This document shows, in pieces, positions 1 through 5,597 of a stretch of DNA of 64,000 nt. Source of the DNA: Shewanella subflava (GTDB taxonomy: Bacteria; Pseudomonadota; Gammaproteobacteria; Enterobacterales; Shewanellaceae); the NCBI RefSeq assembly GCF_025971955.1, contig NZ_JAPDMX010000005.1, positions 1 through 64,000 on the forward strand, written 5' to 3'. Both the position numbers and the translations under genes were made by a program. Positions within the stretch are counted from its first letter, which is position 1. Every line of letters starts with the position of its first letter. The notes beneath the pieces are model-generated. The model made no database searches and was not told the DNA's origin. It saw nothing but the letters and a program-made list of their open reading frames with translations.

Positions 1-2
1 TC

Positions 3-30
3 ATAGTACCTCCGGTGAAAAAGGTACTAT
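3..30 (+). promoter_or_regulatory. Perfect 8-bp inverted repeat just upstream of the first gene
   Basis: ATAGTACC (3-10) and GGTACTAT (23-30) are exact reverse complements around a 12-nt loop. The dyad ends 8 nt before the GTG start at 39. No T-run follows, so it does not look like a plain terminator. It could be an operator or an RNA hairpin affecting translation of the next gene. The function is inferred. Confidence 0.4.
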
Positions 31-38
31 ATTAAAGC

Positions 39-524
39 GTGAGTATTATTGGTATGTGGGGTTTATTGACCGCTTACGTAGAAAGTGACAAATCACCAAA
101 CTTGTTTGTTGTACCTGACGAGGCTTGTGCTGATGCGCTGATTAAATGGATACCTAATGCAACTATCGACACTAGCTACCTATTCACACTTCACAATTTA
201 CAGACTGAATATGATAAAGCTAAAAATAAAAGACGAGCATTAGCCTTTGAGCTTTTGGGCGAACTAATGTTTGTTAAGCACGGAGGAAAACAAGAGGTTT
301 ACGAGCGCTTTGGAGTTGATAGAAAACAAGTTAGCCGCCTTAAAGAAGAGTTTTATGATGAATTAAATGGCTCAGGTCTAATAGCTAAAGAGTCAGATGA
401 AGATCTAGCTAAAGAAGTTTATAGCCTCATACACACTCAAAGCCTAAGTGAGCGAAAGGCTTGTGAGGATGTTGGATTATCGAGAGGGAAGTACAGGCGG
501 ATATCAGAAAATTGGAAAAAGTAG
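39..524 (+). CDS. Hypothetical protein with two helix-turn-helix-like segments
   Basis: This gene encodes 161 residues and is not recognised as a known family. Two stretches look like DNA-binding helix-turn-helix units. One is at about residues 84-105 (motif VYERFGVDRKQVSRLK). The other is at about 135-158 (motif RKACEDVGLSRGKYRR), which resembles the N-terminal HTH seen in transposase or regulator proteins. No catalytic motif is visible. The frame is closed by a TAA at 33-35, so the start is the GTG at 39 or the ATG at 54; neither has a strong ribosome site. It lies alone at the left edge of the island segment, downstream of a perfect hairpin. A small regulator or excision-type factor is possible but unproven. 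Confidence 0.5.
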   Translation: MSIIGMWGLLTAYVESDKSPNLFVVPDEACADALIKWIPNATIDTSYLFTLHNLQTEYDKAKNKRRALAFELLGELMFVKHGGKQEVYERFGVDRKQVSRLKEEFYDELNGSGLIAKESDEDLAKEVYSLIHTQSLSERKACEDVGLSRGKYRRISENWKK

Positions 525-611
525 GAGGGTAGAAAATTTTCTTATGATGTCCCATAGATAAAATGGTCATTGCAGCACAGGATAGTAGTCTCTAGATATT
601 ACTTATATCTC

Positions 612-663
612 TTCACTTTACAGTACGCTCTTTCTTTAAGAGAGCCATGCCACAAATGAACCA
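612..663 (+). repeat. 52-bp direct repeat, left copy
   Basis: This block, beginning TTCACTTTACAGTACGCTC and ending CACAAATGAACCA, recurs at 3174-3225 with 47 of 52 positions identical and no gaps. The two copies bracket the membrane/soluble pair and the serine recombinase. It contains a short dyad (GCTCTT ... AAGAGAGC). It may be the boundary repeat of a 2.56-kb mobile unit. Confidence 0.75.
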
Positions 664-680
664 CTCCATGATTTTACCCA

Positions 681-1193
681 CTAAAGGTCATCATTAACCT
701 CTTTTTGCGTTTTAAGGTTATATAGTCTATCAACAAATTTAATGTTATTAACAATTATCCCCCATACAGCATTCAATTGTATAAGGATTAGCGATAGTAA
801 TATTGACAACATAATGAAGTTGATTCTCAACTCATAAATCACAAATAAAGCTGACTTAGGGTTAATCAAAAAAACATCTGCTAAATTAAAAAACAAGGTT
901 CCTATCAATACAAAAGCGGATGATGTGATAATCAAAACTAAATCCGTTATCCTTTTGATATTATCAGCCCCTTTTAGCAAAGCCACATTATCAGTTTTCG
1001 TATACGCACTGATAGCTTCAGGGTACATATAGGCAATCCAAATACCTGATATGGTAAAAATCGCTGCAGAAATATTTTGCAGCGTTGACACAACAGGTTG
1101 AAGTTCCGCAATAGCCACATACTCGTATGTAAAAAAAGCTAGTAAGCAGCTAACTAGACCTATAAAAAAGAGCTTGAAAATAAGCTTCAACAT
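681..1193 (-). CDS. Four-helix membrane protein, RexB-like partner (tentative)
   Basis: This is a 170-residue integral membrane protein with four hydrophobic helices at about residues 5-27, 40-57, 84-108 and 123-150, and a short charged C-terminal tail. Its start codon overlaps the stop of the upstream gene as TAATG, so the two are translationally coupled and probably form one system. The family is not recognised by sequence. Size, helix number and position after a soluble partner recall lambda RexB (144 residues, four helices), the ion-channel effector of the RexAB phage-exclusion system. That link is an architectural inference, not shown homology. The gene ends 18 bp from the left 52-bp repeat. 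Confidence 0.55.
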   Translation of the reverse strand: MLKLIFKLFFIGLVSCLLAFFTYEYVAIAELQPVVSTLQNISAAIFTISGIWIAYMYPEAISAYTKTDNVALLKGADNIKRITDLVLIITSSAFVLIGTLFFNLADVFLINPKSALFVIYELRINFIMLSILLSLILIQLNAVWGIIVNNIKFVDRLYNLKTQKEVNDDL

Positions 1194-2317
1194 TATATGT
1201 CACTCCCTACAGCCAGTTTAGCTTGCTCCTTTTCAATAGCAATGAAATCTAAAAGCGATTTTCTTTCTCGCTTAACTTCATTTAAAAACTGCTCAGCGGG
1301 ATAATAGCTATCATCTTTTTTGTGCTTAGGCTCAATCAGCACATGCTTTCTTTCAACATACTTATCAAACCATTTGGTACTACCTTCAACACCATCAACC
1401 TTAAAACCAATGTTATCCCATACAGAGTCACCAGCATCAAAATCGTTATTGTACATATTGATAATATTAGACAACTCGGTATAGGTTAAATTCTCTTCAG
1501 TAATAATCTCAACCTGCTTACTCATTGAAATCCTTTGCCTTTTCTTCATAGATATTTGGTCAAATAGAGAGAAAATAGAGTCTTTTTTTACATCTTTTGA
1601 GGATGTAATAGTCTCCCTCACTACAAGGTGGGTGATTTGCTCTGACAATGCACTTAAGCTAACACTATTCACATTAAGCTCTTTTAGCTCTGCACTTAGC
1701 TTAAAGTTCAGTGAGAACTTCTTATCATCGCTTTGGTAGCTTACAGTTTTGATAATGACATCTCTTCCAGCTTTTGAGTTATAGACTGTTCTTTCGGCAG
1801 CAGATTTACCAGGAATTTCAATTCGTAAATCAACACACTTCTTAAGATAATTCAACATGTTGTCAGAATCGCTTAATGAGTGTGGCAATTTGACTGATGC
1901 AATAATGTTGTGCTCAGGAATAAACCAATAATACATCGGCTCACCTAAGATGACCTGCTGCCCCTTAACTTGAGTATTAACTTTATGAGTGTCTTTCTTT
2001 GAATCGTTCACTTTAGACTTTGCAAGCACACCACTTACATTGCCGTTGCTTTCTCCGTACTTTTTCCAAAATACAAAAAAATAATCACCCGTTTCTTCAT
2101 CATATGAAGCTGACTTGCAATAAATTTGAGTTCTCATTGGATGACGCTTGGTACACCAAGGAATTGTCTGGTCAGTATCCCTACCTTTTACCCAAGAATA
2201 AATAGACCCTATTGTCTCTGAAAGAGATCCCCTCACATACTCAGAATCCTTTCCCCTCCTGATACGATAAAACCCACATTCCTTAACATCAAAGAAGGTT
2301 ACCAATCCCTTTTCCAT
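1193..2317 (-). CDS. Soluble protein of a two-gene module, RexA-like (tentative)
   Basis: This 374-residue cytoplasmic protein has no signal peptide or membrane helix and no motif I can assign firmly. The frame is open to 2422, but the ATG at 2317 (MEKGLVTFFD) has AAGGA 8 nt upstream and is the better start. The order of elements resembles lambda RexA (279 residues). An N-terminal GFY segment comes first, then a beta-rich stretch around GDYFFVFWK. A segment LGEPMYYWFIPEHNIIAS follows, where RexA has LGFPSFLFVEGDTIGFA, and last a VEI/RIEIP-type strand region. Identity is low. The gene is the first of an operon with the four-helix membrane gene and diverges from a serine recombinase. A phage-defence role is plausible but inferred. 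Confidence 0.5.
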   Translation of the reverse strand: MEKGLVTFFDVKECGFYRIRRGKDSEYVRGSLSETIGSIYSWVKGRDTDQTIPWCTKRHPMRTQIYCKSASYDEETGDYFFVFWKKYGESNGNVSGVLAKSKVNDSKKDTHKVNTQVKGQQVILGEPMYYWFIPEHNIIASVKLPHSLSDSDNMLNYLKKCVDLRIEIPGKSAAERTVYNSKAGRDVIIKTVSYQSDDKKFSLNFKLSAELKELNVNSVSLSALSEQITHLVVRETITSSKDVKKDSIFSLFDQISMKKRQRISMSKQVEIITEENLTYTELSNIINMYNNDFDAGDSVWDNIGFKVDGVEGSTKWFDKYVERKHVLIEPKHKKDDSYYPAEQFLNEVKRERKSLLDFIAIEKEQAKLAVGSDI

Positions 2318-2481
2318 ACCACCAATCCTTTTCAATGAATTCACTCCAGCAATATACCTAAATATATAAAAATTAGCCAATAAACTCGTTTGAAATTGAC
2401 GCCCTGCTTTATAATAAGGCATATCCCATCAAACATTTACGTAAGCTAATGAAATCCAACGTTCCAGATAACCACACCCTA

Positions 2482-2577
2482 GTGACACGTATCACACATG
2501 GTCTAAATATCGTGTCATTTAAGTTGATTTTTAGATCTAACACATTACAATGCCATCATCTAAGACTTAAGTGACAC
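2482..2577 (+). promoter_or_regulatory. Recombinase promoter with repeated GTGACAC sites
   Basis: A good sigma-70 promoter is visible: TTGATT (2524-2529), 16-bp spacer, TACAAT (2546-2551). It lies between two inverted arms, GTGTCATTTAAG (2512-2523) and CTTAAGTGACAC (2566-2577), which match at 11 of 12 positions. A third GTGACAC lies at 2482-2488. Serine resolvases often bind sites in their own promoter, so these may be recombination or autoregulatory sites. The same region must also hold the promoter of the divergent soluble/membrane pair. Confidence 0.5.
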
Positions 2578-2578
2578 A

Positions 2579-3133
2579 ATGACTATGCCACAAACAATCG
2601 GATATATAAGAGTATCGACTACAGACCAAAACACAGTAAGACAATTAGATGCTATCCGACTCGATAAAATCTATACGGATACTTGCTCAGGAAGCACTGT
2701 AGAGCGCCCTGCGTTGATTGAATTAAAAGGATACTGTAGGAGTGGTGACACAGTAGTTGTGCATGACATAAGCCGTTTAGCACGTAATATTGAAGACTTA
2801 ATTAGCTTGATTAGATTCTTTAATGACAAAGGAGTAGTAGTCCAATTTTTAAAAGAGGCCATGATCTTTACCACAGACCAATCAAACCCAATGAATACAT
2901 TAATGCTAAATCTACTTGGTTCAGTATATCAGTTTGAACGTGAAATGATGCTAGAGCGTCAACGAGAAGGTATAGCTAAAGCTAAGTCAGCTGGTAAATA
3001 TAAAGGCCGACCATTATCAGTTAAACCAGCTGAAGTTTTAACCCTTTTAAGTGAAGGGATGTCAATTAGAAAAATAGCAAACCAACTAGGTATCAGTACT
3101 ACCACTGTTCAGAAAATAAAGAAAATGAGTTAA
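2579..3133 (+). CDS. Serine recombinase (resolvase/invertase family)
   Basis: This 184-residue site-specific recombinase has the usual size for the Tn3-resolvase/Hin group. The N-terminal catalytic domain contains Y9-I-R11-V-S13, with Ser13 as the predicted nucleophile, and the conserved arginines R66 and R69 in DISRLARN. The long E-helix region with REMMLERQREG is at about 121-131. A KGRPL hinge (142-146) leads to a C-terminal HTH at about 161-181 (SIRKIANQLGISTTTVQKI). The start is ATG 2579 or ATG 2585. It diverges from the soluble/membrane pair and sits inside the 52-bp repeats. It could resolve or invert DNA at the GTGACAC sites upstream. Whether it acts as resolvase or invertase cannot be decided from sequence alone. 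Confidence 0.93.
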   Translation: MTMPQTIGYIRVSTTDQNTVRQLDAIRLDKIYTDTCSGSTVERPALIELKGYCRSGDTVVVHDISRLARNIEDLISLIRFFNDKGVVVQFLKEAMIFTTDQSNPMNTLMLNLLGSVYQFEREMMLERQREGIAKAKSAGKYKGRPLSVKPAEVLTLLSEGMSIRKIANQLGISTTTVQKIKKMS

Positions 3134-3173
3134 AACAGATACTCATATTTCTAACGTGACTTGATTTTATCTT

Positions 3174-3225
3174 TTCACTTTACAGTATGCTTTTTCTTTA
3201 AGAGAAATATGCCACAAATGAACCA
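3174..3225 (+). repeat. 52-bp direct repeat, right copy
   Basis: This is the second copy of the block at 612-663, in the same orientation, with five mismatches (two C/T changes and a three-base patch). It starts 40 bp after the stop of the serine recombinase. Weaker similarity extends about 10 bp to the left of both copies. Recombination between the copies would delete or excise the 2.56-kb unit. Confidence 0.75.
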
Positions 3226-3236
3226 GCAGTTTTAAA

Positions 3237-3605
3237 TCAACTCTTAATACAGATGAGAGATTCATTACCACCCAAATAGAGTGAACCGTCACTCATAAAG
3301 CTCGCTGCTGTAAACCGCCATTTATTAACACCTTCCTTATATATTGAAAAGTATGAATTTCCGCCCTTTTCTTTACCAGCATACCTCTCAACAGAATAAT
3401 CGCCATGTATTCTTTCGTAAGACGTTTTTTGCACTCCAAGATTAGAAGTAACTTCTGTCCAAAGTAAAGTACTATCTGATACTTTTAATTGCATTTGTTC
3501 ACCATCATGTTCACCTGCATATTGACAGAATAACTCTAGCTCACTGGCATTTATATTTGGTGATACCAAACATAATATTGATGATAATATAAATATTTTT
3601 TTCAT
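3237..3605 (-). CDS. Small exported protein of unknown function
   Basis: This gene encodes 122 residues with a clear Sec signal peptide (about 1-20, MKKIFILSSILCLVSPNINA, cleavage before SELEL). The mature part has two cysteines, one near its N-terminus (FCQYAG) and one at the very C-terminus (LICIKS), which could form a disulfide. The middle is beta-rich, with Gly and Tyr. No family is recognised. It lies next to the right 52-bp repeat on the opposite strand from the recombinase and has no obvious operon partner. A small periplasmic or inhibitor-like protein is possible. Confidence 0.55.
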   Translation of the reverse strand: MKKIFILSSILCLVSPNINASELELFCQYAGEHDGEQMQLKVSDSTLLWTEVTSNLGVQKTSYERIHGDYSVERYAGKEKGGNSYFSIYKEGVNKWRFTAASFMSDGSLYLGGNESLICIKS

Positions 3606-3791
3606 TGATGTTTACGCTATTATAGAATTAAAAGATTTTTATTTACTAACAATAAAGTATTACGTTGAACTTTCACAATACTGCATATTAATTACAGTCT
3701 AATTAACCACAACTACAGTGCTTAAAAAAGCAGAACATATGTTCCACCCTATATTTCAATCAATAAAGAGTGAGTTACATATTCGCTAAAA

Positions 3792-4298
3792 TTACAATGC
3801 ATTACCACCAGCCTCTAACCAGTTTTTAGAGAAGCCCTTAGCACTAATTCGTACTTTAGATTCATTTCCTTGCTTAACTTCTACCCATTCAGATTTAGTG
3901 AATAAATCATGAACCCACGATTCACCATCATCAGTTTTTATAGCCGCGTTCAAATAATAAGTATCTGAATCTGAATACTTTAGACACCATTCCACCATTT
4001 GAATTGACTGGCCATTAAACTGCCATACATTAGTTCTAATGTCAGATTCTGATGCATTAGGTGTACATGTATTACTGTCGCCATTCAACTTTTGAAACAT
4101 CAGGTACTGCCTACCGCTGCTTGTATGGGCAATTTCAGTGAGCCAAGTCTCATCAAAACCATCAACTGAATCGATAAACATTGATAGTGTACTGCCTCTA
4201 GACCAATCTCGTATGATCTCATGTGGGCTTGCCGTATCTGCTAAACAGGTCGATACAATAGCAGTATAAAAAACCACAAAAACCATAAAATTTTTCAT
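3792..4298 (-). CDS. Exported protein of unknown function
   Basis: This gene encodes 168 residues with a Sec signal peptide ending about residue 20 (VVFYTAIVSTCLA, then DTASP). The mature part has Trp-, Tyr- and Asp-rich segments and two cysteines (NTCTPN, EWCLKYS) that could pair. No known domain is recognised. It is a single gene in A+T-rich surroundings between the small exported protein and the island junction, 186 bp upstream of the former on the same strand. It may be cargo of the island. Confidence 0.55.
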   Translation of the reverse strand: MKNFMVFVVFYTAIVSTCLADTASPHEIIRDWSRGSTLSMFIDSVDGFDETWLTEIAHTSSGRQYLMFQKLNGDSNTCTPNASESDIRTNVWQFNGQSIQMVEWCLKYSDSDTYYLNAAIKTDDGESWVHDLFTKSEWVEVKQGNESKVRISAKGFSKNWLEAGGNAL

Positions 4299-4713
4299 AA
4301 CAAATCAGCCTTGGATATCAAATATAAAAACAGTAAAAAACAATCAATTTTACCCTTGAATATTTTATGCACATACAACTCCAAACTTAACAGGTTAATT
4401 ACCAATTAAAAAACAACAACCAGAAATCATTAAGGCAACAACATTTACACTTTAACCACAATGACGCTCCCCCCTTTTTACAATTAATCAAATGTGAGTT
4501 ACCTACATACCCTGAAACCATGCTTTAAAAGCATATGTAAGCATTATCGGCAAAATAACGGTGTTTAGCATATATGGTGTATACGACTAAAAAAATAAAA
4601 CCCATAAGATGAGTAATTGATTAATGCTGGTGGTCTATGATAATTTTCATAACAACAGTGCTGAAGCATTTCGAATGAATAGTTTAATCAGTGGTATTAC
4701 GCTCTTGCTGGAA
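4299..4713. other. A+T-rich gap without a gene, before the tRNA junction
   Basis: No open frame with coding character or RNA gene was found. The stretch contains poly-A and poly-T patches and upstream DNA of the minus-strand exported gene. There are no D-arm or acceptor 5' sequences of a tRNA here, confirming that the tRNA sequence that follows is only a 3' fragment. Confidence 0.5.
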
Positions 4714-4757
4714 TGGGGTGTCAGGGGTCGGAGGTTCGAATCCTCTCATACCGACCA
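4714..4757 (+). other. 3' fragment of tRNA-Pro(GGG): att site of integrated island
   Basis: The 44 nt run from the anticodon loop (TGGGG, anticodon GGG) through the variable loop and T-arm (GGAGG TTCGAAT CCTCT). They continue with the acceptor 3' strand CATACCG, discriminator A and CCA. The T-arm and acceptor context GGGTCGGAGGTTC is characteristic of bacterial proline tRNAs. The 5' half (acceptor CGGTATG, D-arm) is absent. A copy starting in the anticodon loop and ending at CCA is the typical crossover block of tRNA-targeting integrases. The fragment is not expected to make a functional tRNA. Confidence 0.8.
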
Positions 4758-4765
4758 AATTAAAG

Positions 4766-4798
4766 AAGCCAGCTAATAAGCTGGCTTTTTGCTTTTTT
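4766..4798 (+). terminator. Rho-independent terminator downstream of the tRNA-Pro 3' end
   Basis: AAGCCAGCT (4766-4774) pairs with AGCTGGCTT (4779-4787) around AATA and is followed by T-runs. It starts 8 nt after the CCA, as expected for the natural terminator of the original tRNA-Pro transcript. This supports the sequence to the right as the ancestral downstream side. Confidence 0.85.
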
Positions 4799-4944
4799 GA
4801 CATGACAGAACGGGGCAAGCCCCTGTTGTGCAAGGTAAAAATCACCTTGCTTGGCTAGCACATATCACCGAAACAAAGCTAATCACTGATTCAAAATTAC
4901 TGCTTCACCTCTGTCACTTTGCATGAACCCAAAGGAACAGTGTT

Positions 4945-5304
4945 TTGAACGTACAATTATTAACCCATTCTGCACCACATTTACATAGCGCTATTTCACA
5001 GGTAATTGATTATTACATTCGTCATGTCGCTCAATATCAAAAAGCTTATGTTAACTCTGAGCAATACCGCTTTAAATGTTTAAAAAAAGAACTAGGGCAA
5101 TATCGTATGATTGACTTGAACCCTGAAATCATCAGAAGCTTCATAGACAAGCGATTAACAAAGGTTAAGCCTGCATCAGCCAAACGTGATGTTTGTGCAT
5201 TACAACGCTGCTGGAACTGGTATAGACGTGATTTAAGTATGCGATTTGCTGATCACTTTAAACACATTCGCCTACCCACAGATAACACTGTAGCAGTCAA
5301 GTAA
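4945..5304 (+). pseudogene. Truncated tyrosine integrase (N-terminal core-binding domain only)
   Basis: This gene encodes 119 residues matching the SAM-like core-binding domain of phage-type integrases at about residues 15-105 (for example SAKRDVCALQRCWNWYRR). The whole catalytic domain with its R-H-R-Y residues is missing. Full integrases of this kind have about 330-420 residues. The start would be the TTG at 4945. It reads away from the tRNA-Pro fragment, starting 188 bp from its CCA, the standard arrangement for an integrase of an element inserted at a tRNA. It is therefore a remnant of an older element to the right of the junction. It is not expected to recombine DNA. Confidence 0.7.
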
Positions 5305-5343
5305 AATTGGCCACTATTATAGAAAAGTGGCTAAGCATTTAGC

Positions 5344-5388
5344 ATGAGTAATACCACTGTTCAGAAGATAAAAATTCTGCGTGATTAA
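5344..5388 (+). pseudogene. Scar of a second serine recombinase (C-terminal HTH tail)
   Basis: Fifteen codons from ATG 5344 to TAA 5388 read MSNTTVQKIKILRD. They match the last residues of the intact recombinase in this window (GISTTTVQKIKKMS) at protein level. At DNA level the segment ACCACTGTTCAGAA is shared exactly. Nothing of the catalytic domain is present. This is best read as the leftover 3' end of another resolvase gene, deleted with the rest of its element. Confidence 0.6.
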
Positions 5389-5597
5389 TCTATGCAAAGT
5401 GTTAATGCTGCAATCATTTAAAATGCGTTGTTTTAATCTCCATTTAAGCGCTTTTTTGCCTTACACAAAGTAAAATGCATAATTTCAGTCTAATTTAGTT
5501 ATTGATTTTATTATTTTAATCTACAGCTCAGATTGACTTGTAACAGACTTGTTATACTATTAAATCGACTATAAATTTAAGCACCAAGGAATAGCTG

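Larger units (their letters stand above)
1..4757. mobile_element. Right-hand part of a tRNA-Pro-targeted genomic island
   Basis: This segment carries only accessory-looking genes: an HTH-like orphan, a soluble/membrane gene pair, a serine recombinase and two exported orphans. It ends exactly at a 44-nt duplicate of a tRNA-Pro 3' end. Integrases that use tRNA genes leave the intact tRNA at one end and a 3' copy at the other. Because the non-tRNA sequence lies on the 5' side of this copy, the island extends leftwards and its other end is outside the window. No integrase for this segment is visible here. The call rests on the tRNA fragment and gene content; the island's full extent is inferred. 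Confidence 0.65.

Noticed and set aside
2512..2577. Invertible promoter (phase switch) between the inverted arms
   Set aside because: The segment between arms is only 42 bp, very short for recombinase-mediated inversion, so operator or resolution sites are more likely.
612..3225. 52-bp repeats as integron attC sites
   Set aside because: They lack the R'/R'' core GTTRRRY and the typical attC fold, and no integron integrase is present.
4714..4757. A functional tRNA gene
   Set aside because: The acceptor 5' strand, D-arm and the 5' side of the anticodon arm are missing; only the 3' half is present.
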